Positions 18,790 through 30,534 are shown, counted from the stretch's first letter. The stretch: 64,000 nucleotides of DNA from Gracilariopsis chorda (GCA_003194525.1 NBIV01000105.1:179210-243209); one strand, 5' to 3'. Notes: generated by a model not told the origin, from the letters alone. Numbers and translations: made by a program.

Positions 18790-20433
18790 AACGACGCTTC
18801 CAGTGTTTCCCTTGGCGCAGTGTTATCTCAGAAGAAAGAAGATGGAAAGATTCACCAGCTGCACTTTGCCAGCCGTACCATGACTGCAGTAGAGAAAAAT
18901 TACTCTGCATGCGAAAGAGAAGCTTTGGCGGTCATATTTGCTCTTAAGAAATTCAGGGTGTATCTTGTTTCGTCCGTTCCATTCAAGGTTATCACTGATC
19001 ACATGGCTCTGCGTTATGCATTCCATAAGCGAGATATACATGGACGCTTGGCACGCTGGCTCGATTTCCTGGCTGAGTACGACTTCGAGATTGAGTACCA
19101 CGCAGGCAAGGATAATGGTGCTGCCGATTATCTCTCTAGGGTCGTTCATGGAAATGAAATTGCAGTGCACGAAGGCGAAGGGGATTTGGTTTGTCTGGCC
19201 TCCGACGCCGTACAGTTTTCTGGACTGGAACCGTACTATGCTCATATTGCTCGCTACCTTTCTGGGTTGCCCTCTGATGAGGAAGATGCCTACATCCGTC
19301 AGGCCAACCGACGCAACGCTAAGCGGTTCCTTGTCTGGGAAGGGAAGCTCTTCAGAAGAATGTTGAATCACCTACGAGTTCTTCCGGACATCAAAATGAG
19401 ACAAAACATCATCAAGTCGTTTCATGATGAGATCGGACATTGGGACGTAAAGGCCACGAGGAAGATGATCACTGAGAGGTTCTGGTGGCCCAATATTTAC
19501 CAAGAAACTGGAGAATATATCAAGAGTTGGGACGAATGTCAGAGAATGGCCCCATTGCCCAAGTACTACAGCAACATGCATACTCCCATGTCCTCTCTTT
19601 TTGATGTATACTCGATTGACTTCGCAGGCCCATTCCTGAAAAGCAAGTCCGGGCACAGGTTTCTTCTGGTTTGTGTGGAGCACTTGACTGGCTGGCTTAT
19701 TTCTATTCCCACCAAAACATCTACGTCACAAGTGGTTATTGAGTTTGGGAAGAAGATGATCATTTCTCCTTTTGGGCTGCCTAGGATCATTGTGTCAGAC
19801 AACGCGACTTGTTTCACTTCTAACTCACTTTCAGCTTTCATGGAAGAAAATGGTATCAAGTGGAAGACAGTCCTGGCTTACGCTCCCATGTCGAATGGTA
19901 GAGCTGAAAGAATGGTTGCTACACTTAAGCGGTCTCTTGGAAAGATGGTGCTTGCAAACCGTTCTAGTTGGGACGATGAGCTTTCTTCTGTACTGTATGT
20001 ATACCGTCGCAGACACCTAGCCAGTGGAATCTCGCCTTTCGAGCTACTTTATGGCGTGAAGCCGCGCATGGCCCGAGAGGAGGATGGCATTGTTACCAGA
20101 AGGACGAATTCTACGGACAAATTCAGAGCAGTCGAAGCTTTAGCAGCATCTAACCCCAGGGCGGAGCGTTCTGCGCTCAGACGCAGGCAAAATTTTGACG
20201 AGAAGAAGATACAGAAGTTTCAAGTTGGCGATCTGGTTTTGGTTGCAAAGGGAAAGGCCTTAAATACAACAATTAAGTGGCCTGCATTCTCTTCGAAGTT
20301 CTTTGCCCCATGTCGTGTTGTGAGAGCCATGCACCCCCGCTACACATTGGTTTCCCCAAACAATCGCTACACCAGACATGGCATACACGCTCGTCGCTTG
20401 AAGATGTTCTTTCCGCGTCCGAATGGAGTTTAG
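18790..20433 (+). pseudogene. RNase H - integrase of Element 2
   Basis: RNase H shows NDASSVSLGAVL, CEREALAVIFALKKF, ITDHMALRY and DNGAADYLSR. The integrase zinc-binding region has HDEIGHWD, but the first Cys of CxxC is Trp (TGG 19528-19530, SWDECQRM), so zinc binding is doubtful. The catalytic core keeps all three acids: SIDFAGPF, VSDNATCF and NGRAERMVATLKRSL. The C-terminal part has a basic RRRQNFDEKK and an SH3-like V-G-D-L-V-L-V segment, ending with TAG at 20431-20433. No chromodomain is visible. Confidence 0.85.
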
Positions 20434-20476
20434 TTTTTCAAGGTTGCCGCGGCGTAGAAACCTTTGGGGCTGGGAT

Positions 20477-20870
20477 TGTGTCGGTCGCGAAATTGGTACA
20501 ATAATCTAGCACTGCTGGAACACAAGTGTAGAGTGCTCCAGCAGTGTCTGGAGCATTGTAAGCTTCGCTGGCCCAGCATTACCACTGTATTTCGGTGATG
20601 CAGTCGCCAGTTGCTAAATTACTATTGGTTAGTGTGCAGCTCCAGAGGCTTCTGGAAGCCAATGGAGTAACCTTGACGCACACATGAGTAAGTAGAAAGT
20701 AGTAATGCGTTTCTGTGTTGTTTTACATGCTTTTTGAATCTATAAAAGAGCGAGTTGAGTCCCGAACTTCGGTCTGGACTCATCTCAAAGGGAACGACAT
20801 CTCAAAGTCCTCACCCCCGCAACTACCTCAACTATTACTATCAACCATCAACTCTCAACCGCACTTAGTG
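20477..20870 (+). repeat. candidate 3' LTR of Element 2
   Basis: About 40 bp after the pol stop a purine-rich tract (ggggctggga) is followed by TGTGTCGGTCGCG at 20477, a plausible LTR start. The stretch holds a TATA box and a pyrimidine-rich leader near 20810-20860. There is no second copy in the window, so the right end is a guess. Confidence 0.45.
20741..20748 (+). promoter_or_regulatory. TATA box in the LTR of Element 2
   Basis: TATAAAAG lies about 260 bp into the candidate LTR. It is where the U3 promoter should be, upstream of the short R/U5-like leader. Confidence 0.5.
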
Positions 20871-21719
20871 AGGCGCTTGCCGCTTTGTGCATACTTGGAG
20901 TGGGGCATTACCGTCGCTGAGACCGGTTGAAGCGCCCTTCGCGTGGACGGGAGACGGGTAGTGTGTATCAAAGGCGCTTCTGTCGTCTGTGAGCCCCCAC
21001 CGGAGCTTTGCTCGGATAACGGTGACGGTCGAAAGACCTGGTGGTTTCCGGACGGAGGTGCTTGACGGGAAGCTGTCCGCAGGCGACGTGCCGTGCAACC
21101 TCTCCTGCAAAGGGCCAGATTGGGTATAGAGTGAAAGCATATCCCGCTGTTAGTAGCTCTCCTTTGGAAGCCCTGTAAGAATTGTACGCACCTGCTTCTG
21201 GCTGGTGCAGAAGTGGGTAGGCTGCAGAAATAACTTCACATCCGGAGTGCCTTATCGGAAGCCGGGAGTCTGACTCCTAGTGACCCTTGAAATAATTCTT
21301 GGGTTGTGTGCCGTTTCAAGAAGTATCAAGAAGTTTGTATTTGGATTGAGCCTTGTGCTCTCCTTTTGTATTTGTTGTTACCATTGCAGGTTGAGTCCTT
21401 TTGGTCCCTGCATTGGTTGTTCGTTTGATCTTTTGTTCGTGTCGTTTCATCTTTTTGGGGCTTCGAGCTACGAGAAATACCCTTTTTAGGATAACTTGTC
21501 ATTTATTTTGGCCCCCTGCGTACCCGTCTCGTAATGGGGCCCAGAATATGGAAGAGGGTTTCCAATTCGTCCATTTTCGCGTAGGTTTTTGTACAGTTCG
21601 TCGTTCGTGGCGAGATTTTCAAAGATCGAATTTTCTCGGGCCTGCGATGACACAGTTTCTACATCTTTCGGCTTGTTTCACTTATCCTGCGAAGTCAGTC
21701 TCGAATACCATCCGTTCCT
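20871..21719. other. GC-rich to mixed stretch without a recognised gene
   Basis: From 20871 to about 21270 the sequence is GC-rich with many short complementary segments and no convincing ORF. From 21270 to 21719 it becomes T-rich with only short frames. I see no rRNA, tRNA or known ncRNA signature. It may be the untranslated leader or subterminal part of the mobile element to its right. Confidence 0.3.
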
Positions 21720-24267
21720 TTGTCTCCGACCTGGTCTAACTCCAACTTTGCTCGTCCCGATAGCGCGGTGTGGTTCATTATCGAACAGGAACAGCGCGTG
21801 CGGTGCAGTAAGGAGAGCGATACGTTAAAGTCTGACAAAGGAAATGGCGCGAGGCCAAGTGTGGACTCTGGAAGACCCATCAGGGGAAACACAGGTGCTG
21901 CAGGTGCATGGAAAAGGCAGACACGGGATGTAAATGGGAAGAGAAGTCCGCCGCGTTCTGGGTTGCAATCGAAGATGAAGCGACGGGAAAGTCCCATCGT
22001 ACAAACGGGGAACGAAGAGAAGGAGATGGAAAGGGCTACCTCAACTACGACGGACCCTACGGTGATTGACCGCGTAAAGAGGAAAAAGCAAAAACAGCTG
22101 AGAGGTCCAGTGACTCGTATTCGTGCCGTTCACAACGTTCGTTTGGTAGAAAGTGAGGTAGAGGAAGAAGGAGAAACCGAGAGAGAACCGAAGAGGCGAA
22201 GGTCTAGGGGCATTTATGTCGGTTTTGTCGACGAGAGAAGTAAAGAGAACGCAGTCAAACGGTGGTTGGGGAGGAACAAGAAGCGGGGAAACACTCGTAA
22301 CTCGAAGGAACCCACTAGTGAGACACCGCAAGACGACGTAAATCCAAGTGGGGGGATTAGGGATCGCAAGAAAGGTCCCGTTAGTTTTCAAGCTGCAGTA
22401 AGACGGGGGAGCGGGGAGAAAAGTGAAGGGAAGGAGACATACGGAACAATCAGCCTTTTATTGCGGAAGGAAAGACCGAAATGGAAGAGTCCCGGCATGC
22501 AGAACAACGCAAGGGCCCTTTTCTTGGCTCAAGCGGGATTATGCAGTGAAGAGTCTCGAATATGGATAGGCTGAAGAAGCGATACGAAGGGAGTCGATGG
22601 AGTGAGTGAAGGAAGGTAGGTGGTGGTGGGAAGAGAGATCAGATCTAGGACAAGAAAAGCTATGAGGAGGAGGAGGATGAAGATGGAAATGGGCCGTTGA
22701 AGGAATTCGAACATAAGCAAATGGAGCATGGAGATGCGATGTTTATGGGATGGAATCACCTGTTGAAAACGTTGGGAGAGCTGAAGCGGGAACAAAGAAG
22801 TGCAAGAGATAACGACACGAGCCTCTAACTAAGATTGAACCTGGCAAACACAGAGATGAAGAGGCTAGAGGATGACTTTACGAAGAAATAGATGCTGCTG
22901 ACGTCATTAGGAGAGAATATTCTTGTTCGAACAGGAAAACTGAGTGGCAAAGATATCAAGAGTGGTTGGATACGATATGAAATCGAAGTTGATATACGTT
23001 TAATTAGAGTAGCCTCGAGATTGTATGAGACGATATTGCTATATGCGAAACAGGAGACCAGTGAGTTGCGCTTCAGAAGGAGCGATTCGCAGCGAAACTG
23101 GTGGAACCGGGCTGAAGAAGGGGGACCTTGGAGAAAACAGAGTGGTCTGATTGTAGACGAGAAGGAGATGGTGGCTTTGGATCCTATGGAGCTGGCGCTA
23201 GGAAGAAAGTCGTGGGGGGGCTACACGTCGTCTTTTCAACGAGGAAGTGATGAGATGTTGTTGCATGTGGTGCGGATGGGGTTGTGGAACCCGATGTGGA
23301 GAAAGTTGGAAGCCATGGGGATTAAGTTTGACTGAGAAGAAGAGTTGAAGAGGGATGTATGTTTGAGGAGGCGCATGAAACAGACTCTTCGTGATACTGT
23401 CGAGGAGCAGAAAAGGAATGCAAGGGATAGGTTATTCTTTGGTCTGGGGTACACTCTAATTGCTAGGAAACTGCGGAAGGAGGATGGTGAAGAGGTGGCT
23501 GTGGCGTATGAAGAGCAGAAGAAGGAGGCACAAGAGAAATTGTTACCGAAAGATGAGAGGGGAGATCCGATTTTATGTGCGTGGAGGTTGTGTGGTTCAG
23601 ATAGAATATTTTTCGCTGGTTATGACGTGACCTCGACAAAGTATGGAGAAGAACCAGATGATTTGTACTTCAAGAACAGGTTTAGTGTGGAGGTGTTGAG
23701 GGAACTTATGGGGTACGACGCGGAGTGACCGTGCAGGGAACGGGAGACGAGCTATGTGGATGGACTTGGGATGCATTTGGCGCAATTGGATGCATGGATT
23801 GTTAATGTGGTAGAGGCATTGAAAGAAGATGTGTGGAGAGGAGAGAAGTGGCAAACGCTGTTTTCGAATTGTATGCAAAGCATCTCCCGCTTGCTGTGGA
23901 GGATATCCTACTGACTGCGAGAAGGACGGTCGAAGAGAAGTATGGGAAGGAGCTTTTGAACTATGGTGTTAAGGCTGAGGATCCAACTGACGTGATAGGG
24001 AATGAGGAACGTGAGGGAACCGTTGCGTGTTGGATGCAGTCGAGCCAGATGGTGTATCTGTGCGCCCAATACGAGGTGTGTTTGGATGAAATGACTATGT
24101 ACCTTGGTAATGTATTTGCTTGCTACGTAGGACGTGGCATACCTGAAGAACGTAAGTCTAAGGAGTTGGTAGCCATTGAAGAAGAAATGTTGGACCCCAG
24201 AGAAGAAGGGGAGGGGAAGGAAGAGAGAGAGCACAGTGGGGGTGGAGAAGAGATGGCGGAGGAATAA
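21720..24267 (+). pseudogene. unrecognised gene convergent with the DNA transposase
   Basis: The first part (to TAG at 22574) is open from a TTG, with the first ATG at 21975. It is very basic (Lys/Arg about a quarter) with a nuclear-localisation-like KRKKQK. After a break a second frame runs from about 22647 to 23728. It crosses TAA 22826-22828, TAG 22889-22891 and TGA 23333-23335 and encodes Glu/Arg-rich helices with recurring Trp/Gly motifs. A final frame (23833-24267) encodes an all-helical segment with a Glu-rich end. I match it to no family. Its stop is 54 bases from the end of the minus-strand transposase, so the two genes converge and may form one two-gene transposon. The consistent charged composition across the stops argues that it was coding. 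Confidence 0.45.
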
Positions 24268-24320
24268 GAATTTTCAGAAATTTGTTGTTCAAGTTTGCGG
24301 GTATATGTTTCTCAATTTGA

Positions 24321-27300
24321 TTATCTTACAGTGGAATCAGTTCTCGCTCGTGGATCGCTAAAGAAGCTTTTGATATCAAAGCTATGTTGTTGGCATGGAA
24401 GGAGCAGAAAGGAAGGTCGTGCTGGGTAGTTCTGGCGAACAAGATGCATGGAACTTTCGATGGCGGAGAATGGAACAGGACTGAACCAAGGTGCGGCATT
24501 GGGGCTAGGATTAGAGGTTCCGTGAAGAGCGGGAAGAATAGTATGGCCATGTTCATCTTCTGTCGCGCAAAGGAGGGTGATGCAGTTAAGAGGTTCATCG
24601 ACGTGATCGAGAGGATCTGTGAGTTCGAAGAAGCGGACGAAAGCATATTCGAGTTCACCTGGCTCATCTTCTTTTGTTTGGAAGCGGAGAAGGGCAAGAA
24701 GCTTACCTACACAAACCGCGGGGAACTTGAAGTTGGGTGGTGGAGTGCTTGAGACGATTATATAAGAGAACTTTGGACGTTTAGAAGGACCAAAGCTGGT
24801 GGTGGCAAAGATGCGCTGGAGAACAGGGGCCGATGGGTCTCTGAAGCGGATGCATTTGAATGTTCTGTCGACGTCTGGCAAGGAAGGGGTGAAACCACTG
24901 CAGGTGAAGGGGGAGTTGAGAACGGAGAAGTTAAGAGAAGAGAGAGAGGGTGCAAAAGGGGTAATTCCAACCGCTTCGAGGCACCGATTGTGAAACGGTG
25001 AGATTAATCTCGTGAGATTTGGGTGATGAACAATATGGTGAAAGAGATGAAGATGTTCGAGAGAGAGGCTTTGGAGCAGTTTGGATTCGCACGAAGGTAT
25101 TTCTATGCGATGATTATATCCTGGAAGAGAATGGTGGTACCGTCGCGAACCATGGAATGTCTTCGAGCTGGGAGTATACGGAAGTTGGAGGAAGAGGAAA
25201 GGCGGTGGGGGATGGCAGTTGGGTTTCGAAACCCTTCTGTGAGTTGAATCGCGTCGACTGCTTTTCTGTGAGGGGTTGAAGATCTTTGGGATGTGCGCAG
25301 ATAGTGGGTTTTGAAGAGGAGGTGTGCAAGTTCGTAGATGCGAGCGTCAGTGAAGTGGAGACCTCCGTAGAGTTTGATACTGGCGACGATGTGATCGAGA
25401 AGGTGGAATTTGAGCGTTGCGAAGTGGGAAGCCCGGAAAGAGCCGAGGATAGAGACGCAGAGATGCTTGAATTGCTTGATGAGTTCTTAGAGGGAGCGAA
25501 GTTGTTGGTGCGTCCATTCTGAGGTGGTGTTGTAGTGGAGTGCGGTAGCGACGAGGTCGGCATATGTCACGAAGATGGATGTGATGGTTGCTGTGTCAAC
25601 TTCGTTGCAGCAACAATCAAAGGAGGCGCCTATGAAGGGAAAGACCATGTCTAGTGCGCGGTAATCTTCTGCCTCGAGCATGCCTTTGATACCGTCCGGG
25701 GTGAAGAAGCCGTTGATGGATTTGCCCTTCTCTGCGGTGGAAAAGTCAATGTGAAGTCCTGGTGCGGAGAAGTTGACTTCGATATCTGCGAGCATGATGC
25801 TTGCATGGGTAAGAACGGTGCTTCGAATGGATATGAATGATCTCAAGGAGGAGCTCATAGTGTTGAAGAGATTGTCGGACTTCAGGCGTTCGATGGTTGC
25901 GAAGTTGACGAATTTGGAGATACCGAGGTGCAAATTAGGAAGGGGTTCGAAGGAAAAGATTGAGTATAGAGTGAGAAGTGGAGATATGTTAAGAAAGAGG
26001 TAAGATTCGAAGAAGGAGTAGTAGAGGGAGAGGGTGTTTGTGTGAAGGACAGATGCTGCTCGATCTCTGAGAGTCCTTGCAGCGCACTGTCTGCTTTGTA
26101 GTTCGGCGTTATTTGCTTCGTAGAAAAGAGCGACGTGTGAGGATCTTGTTTGGAAGGTGTTGGAAGCGGTTCGAGGGGATCAGGAGCTGGGGTGAAGGCT
26201 GACGTCGGAGCGGGGGACGAGGCATCTGTGGCAGGGGTTCAACGGTTTTGTGCCGTAGAGTACGGCGGGGATGTCTCTCGCATTGGTGATGTCTGCAGCA
26301 TAGTTTCCGATGACTGGGTGGCACACTCGGATGATCTGGTCTTCATCTCGGAAAAGGAAACCTTTGAGGGTGACAGCTGCGAGGACCTTGTGGACGGTTC
26401 GCAGAGCGTCTTGGATGAGTTCCATTCGGGTGGTACGGCTAATGGCGGTGGAAAGAGAGCGGTCTTCGATCGAATCCTCGTCCGATGGGGAGGAAGGGTC
26501 GTCGAAGGAAGTAGGGAAGTAGCCGAGGAGGTTCTAGGTACTAAAGATGCAATGGCTGCGGAAGGAGTGTGAAAAGTTGAGGAGGGTGATGTGGAGGGGC
26601 TAGGAGGTAGGAGGTCGTAGGGGAGTATTTTACCGGGGTGAAAGACTTGTCTCAGCAAAACTGTACGAAGCCGATGAAGGATTCAATGCCAATGATATTG
26701 GAGTTGTGCCAAATAACGTCTTGGTCTTGAGAATGGAGGATGTGGTGGTTGAGGCCCTTGTAGACGCATTTGACAAGTTGTGAAGCCATGGTGTGAACGT
26801 GTGCGTGGAAGCCGTCTGAAGTGAAGTGTCTGACTGGTTGGAAGAAGGTGTTTGCACGAGAAACATAGCGGACATCGACGGAGTTTTTCAAGTAAAAAGT
26901 TGCGGTGCTGTTTGAGGGTTCGTTAGGAATAGTTCTGGATTTGAAGCCGACAGAGTTGACAGTGTCCTCAAAAAGCTTTGAACGGAGTTCAAGGGAGTCA
27001 GAAACGGTGGTTTTTTGTTAGATGAGTGTCTGGGAGTAATCTGGGTCCTTTAGAAGGTTGATGAGTTCGTCTGCTTTGCGCTTGCAAATTTTGGTAACGA
27101 TGGATGAGATGGAGGAGACAATGGGGTGGAGATTGGCAGATGCAGGGGGGCTGGAAATAGGTGCGTTGCTAGCGGAGGGAAGAGAAGAGTGGAGAAAGTG
27201 GACGGCGTCTGCGGAGCGCAGGGTGAGATCGAGCTGACTGTAATGGTATTCATCGTCTTCTGCGAGCGGAACGTTGCCAGAGGTGCGGTTTGAAATGCGA

Positions 27301-27488
27301 ATGGAGCGGGAGTCTGCGGTCTGCACACGTGGGCGTTTGGTGCTGGGTAGGAGCTGGGTGCCGTCCTTGGGAATTTTGGCAAGGAAGGGGTTGGGGGTGT
27401 GGCGGAATCGACAACGGCTCTGGTGTTGGGCAAGGGAGGCGTGGAATTTTGTCTGAAAGAAGCACTCTGGGAAACGACAAAGCTGCAT
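24321..27488 (-). pseudogene. DNA transposase, KDZ/Plavaka/EnSpm-like
   Basis: The likely start is the ATG at 27486-27488, giving MQLCRFPECFF...H...C, an N-terminal C2H2-like finger at the very N-terminus, as in Plavaka proteins. Further pieces in order are: a Ser/Pro-rich spacer to TAA near 27018; transposase-like fragments to 26640; a segment with HPVIGNYAADI and NPCHRCLVPRSD (about 26200-26330), the hydrophobic strand and Cys-x2-Cys typical of these transposases; then 25487-25933. After a TAA at 25487-25489 the same frame continues with KFHLLDHI, DARIYELAH and YLRTSQRS. The C-terminal part (24321-24881) has VGKLLALLRF and EYAFVRFFEL. Many breaks show a dead copy. Exact family is uncertain between Plavaka, KDZ and EnSpm. 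Confidence 0.55.
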
Positions 27489-27889
27489 GGTGCGGAAGAG
27501 AAAGCTGTAAGTCTGCGAGAGATGACGAAGACGTGGGAGGGGTTCGTTAGGACATACTATAGACTTCTCAGAAGAAGGAATCAGGCGGCATTGTGATTTG
27601 CCAAGGACGCCCGTGGCTGGAACGGCAGGCACAGACGGCATGGCAGGCACGACAAGTATGTGCACGGGAGAGTATTTTGGATTGAAAACATTCAAATTTG
27701 GTAAATTGTTTAAGGAAAGTCTTGGAATTGATTATTTCGGGTAAAGAGGTATCGAACATGCGTAAACGGGTGTGTAGTAGTTTGGTCTTTTGAAGCGTGT
27801 GATATCTTGAACGCTGGAGGTAGTGGAACGTCCCGCTATTGCAGATTGTGAAGTGATATTGATTACGTCTCGTTTTGGTGTGTGTTGAC

Positions 27890-28810
27890 ATGTGCTGACC
27901 CTTGCTACGCTTTTTATGTTTATGCGCTAGAGGGAACAGCGCCAGTGTTAGGTTATGGGGCTCGGAGCGTGGAAGGCAGCCAGGAACAGGTGAGTTTGCT
28001 ATGCTGTCTGCTTTTCAATCTGGGCGAGGACCTGATATGTTTTGTTTCTTGATACGAAGCTTTATGAACGAGACGTACTGGATTGGATGAGCGGAAGTGG
28101 TTACAAAAAGGTGAGTTGGAGTGCAAATGTTATCTGGTATCGATTATATGCGTAGATCTGACAATCTTTTGCTTGCTGTTGCGAAACGTTGTGGATGCGG
28201 TGATAGGTGAGAGCGAACGAATAGTTGGCATAGAGGTGAGTGCGGTTGTGATTTAGTTTTTCTTCGTTTTCGAGTGGAGAACTGACATGTTTATGTTTGT
28301 TAGTGCGAAGGGAGGGGTATGAGGGAGGGGAAGCAAAGAGCTGGTTGGTACAAGGTGAGTTTCATTGCAAATTTTATCTGGGACTTGCTATCTACGGAGA
28401 TCTGACAAGCTTTTGCTTGCTGTTGCGACACCCTGCAAATGGGGTAATAGGTGAGAAAGAATGAGTGGATGGCATATAAGTGAGTGCGGTGATGATGTAG
28501 TTTTGTTTTGTTTTGCACGGTGATGTGACACGTTCTTGTTTGTGGATGCGAAGCGACTGAAATGACGGAAGGGGTTCGAAAAAGTGGTTGTTGTAATTTG
28601 CGTTTTAAATGCTAATGTTATCTGGCGTTGATTAATTCTCGAGATCTGACAATTTTTTGGTTGCTGCTGCGTCGCGTTGCGAATACGGTACTAGTTGAGC
28701 AGAAATGGTTGTTGTGAGGGACGTTTAAGGTCTAATGTTATCTGGTGTTGATTATGTACCGAGATCTGACTTTTGTTTGTGTATTGATGCGAATGCACGC
28801 GAGAGAATTG
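27890..28810. repeat. ~121-bp subterminal tandem repeat
   Basis: A motif close to GAGATCTGACAATTTTTTG followed by TTGCTG-TGCGAA recurs at about 28027, 28156, 28281, 28400, 28522, 28641 and 28762, spaced 119-129 bp. A second motif (ATGTTATCTGGTGTTGATTA) precedes alternate copies at about 28125, 28369, 28613 and 28735. The array lies just upstream of the transposase start, where class II elements of the EnSpm type keep subterminal transposase-binding repeats. Copies are diverged and there is no long ORF. Confidence 0.6.
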
Positions 28811-29065
28811 GCAGATTAAATGGGGTTTGATGGTTTCTAACGAGTGTTTGTTTTTGTTTCTTTTTTTGTATCTTCTGTACATTTGAATGAGGAGGTCGAC
28901 GGGAGAATGTGCAGCGAACTGGGAAGAGCAGAGGTTTGGATGAGGTACCTGTTCAACACAAGTTGTCTTACTGGAGGCGTCGTGATGAAAAGAAAGAATG
29001 CGTTCTAACTTGGGATGATTCTTTCTTGGGATCCTTTTGTAACGGGCAAAGGCCCCCATTTCATG

Positions 29066-29175
29066 TCTATCGTGGAATGGAGGCCGTTTTTGTTGTCGAT
29101 TTCTATTTGCTGCGGGCGCACTACGCCTGAAGAAAAGTGGATCGACATTGAAAGCGGTTTCCATTCCACGATAGA
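29066..29175. repeat. imperfect hairpin with 35-nt arms
   Basis: Arms 29066-29100 and 29141-29175 are inverted copies, matching at 29 of 35 positions with a perfect outer 16 (TCTATCGTGGAATGGA). The loop is 40 nt. Both strands therefore read a similar PPF-x-VYRGME peptide. It lies near the probable right end of the DNA transposon and may be a fold-back element or a pair of inverted ends. Confidence 0.6.
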
Positions 29176-29386
29176 CGGTGAAGGGAGGACTGTACTGGTG
29201 TAGGTAGTATAGGTTCAAGATTATATCCATTACCAAAGTAAAATTGTATGTGTACTGCATCCGAAACGTCCATGTTTCCTAGATTTCATTCCAGATGGTG
29301 AATGATCTGGCAATAGATGACAACCGTTCACCCTTTTACGGTTTGTAGTATTCATGCTCTAGTATGAATGAGAACAGAATGATAAA

Positions 29387-29547
29387 GTGCTAGTTTCCCG
29401 CTGCTAGTATGTTGCTAGTTATCCACATTGAACTTTGCATTCATTTGAGGTAGTATTTTGTGCTAAATATACTAGCACAACATTTCTGAGAATTTTTTAA
29501 ATGCCCACCATAGACGTTCGACCACACCCAAACTAGCAAACTAGCAC
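29387..29547. mobile_element. MITE-like element, 161 bp
   Basis: The left end GTGCTAGTTT followed by a second GCTAGT, and the right end with the inverse order (AAACTAGCAAACTAGCAC), form short terminal inverted repeats around a non-coding AT-rich core. No clear target duplication is seen. Size and structure fit a MITE; the family is unknown. Confidence 0.4.
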
Positions 29548-29582
29548 CCATAATAGCATTCCGAAAACACATAGTATATCTT

Positions 29583-30534
29583 ATGGTCGCCCGGTTAAAC
29601 AAACAGGAGGCGCGAGGGTCAACACAACTCCCAACAGAGCATCCGAGAGTCATCTATGACTCTGCACGACGTGAAGAGCACCCTTTCCCTGACCCAGAAC
29701 TTCTTTACCGAGTCTATAGCGATCAGCAGGAAAACATTTGCAAAGCTGCGGAAAGCATGATTCAGACCTTTGGAGATAATGGCATGTCGGCCAAGCATTC
29801 CAAAGAATTGGGGACAATCGTCCAACAACACATTAATATCTTTCGCAAATCGCTTTCCTTGAGATTACTGGCTCGTGTCGCCCTTTTGAAGATTACTCTC
29901 TCTCCTGATGCACGTCGGATACGAGTGTGACTCCGAAAGAACATCACAGGACCAACGGGAAGTTCTGGATAACTTTGTTTCTGATTTCATTTGGACAGGA
30001 ATGGCACACCCCAAGCATACCTTTCTTTAGCCTTCCGCACCGCTGCTTGTTCAGGAATCCGGCCCGGCACGCTTTCTTTTCACAGTTGACTTGAGACCAA
30101 TTACCCAGTACACTGGGAAACACCAGTTTCCAATGCCCAACATCGAACAAGAGCTTCTGAAGCTCTCTAGATCCCGCTACTTCGCAACATTTGATCTCTT
30201 TCACGGCTACTGGCAATTTACTCTGGACAACGACTGCGAAGGACTTCAATCTTTCATCACACCAGACAGAGTTATTTCACGGCCAAGAGTACTTCACGGC
30301 ACCACCAACGCCACGACGCCCCGTCAGCTCTTACCGCAATGTTCCAAAAGGGATTCAAGAAGCATCTATTGTACTTGATCGATGAAATTTTGGTACACAG
30401 ATCTACAATAGAAGGTCTACTGGATGGGATCCAACCTCTTTTCTGCACATGCGCACAGTTTCCCATCCGTATACACCCAAAAAGAAATGGATCCTTTTCG
30501 CAACTTCCATTAGCTGGTGTGGTGGAGTAGTTTC
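29583..30534 (+). pseudogene. reverse transcriptase of Element 3, inactive
   Basis: A spacer (29583-29930) precedes RT motifs VDLRPI, FATFDLFHGYWQF and PRVLHGTTNA (about 30085-30310). The polymerase box reads YLID (30372-30383) where YxDD is expected, so the first catalytic Asp is gone. Frames change at least twice in this stretch. It ends in sequence without recognised motifs. Confidence 0.65.

Larger units (their letters stand above)
16136..20870 (+). mobile_element. Element 2: Ty3/gypsy retrotransposon, 5'-truncated
   Basis: One frame runs from the edge of Element 1's LTR to 20433. It encodes gag with two CCHC knuckles, protease, RT, RNase H and integrase. Only three in-frame stops break it (TAA 17071, TAA 17752, TAG 18787) and there is no frameshift. 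A candidate LTR with a TATA box follows. The 5' LTR and gag start are absent: Element 1 sits at the break and the sequence left of Element 1 is unrelated. Base composition is more balanced than in Element 1 and it lacks the dense hairpins, so it is a different lineage. Confidence 0.8.

Noticed and set aside
24326-24752. Plus-strand ORF at 24384-24752 as a separate gene.
   Set aside because: It is the shadow of the minus-strand transposase C-terminus, which has the recognisable family pattern.
28100-28310. Spliced exons suggested by recurrent GGTGAGT strings.
   Set aside because: They recur with the ~121/242-bp repeat period and are parts of the tandem repeat.
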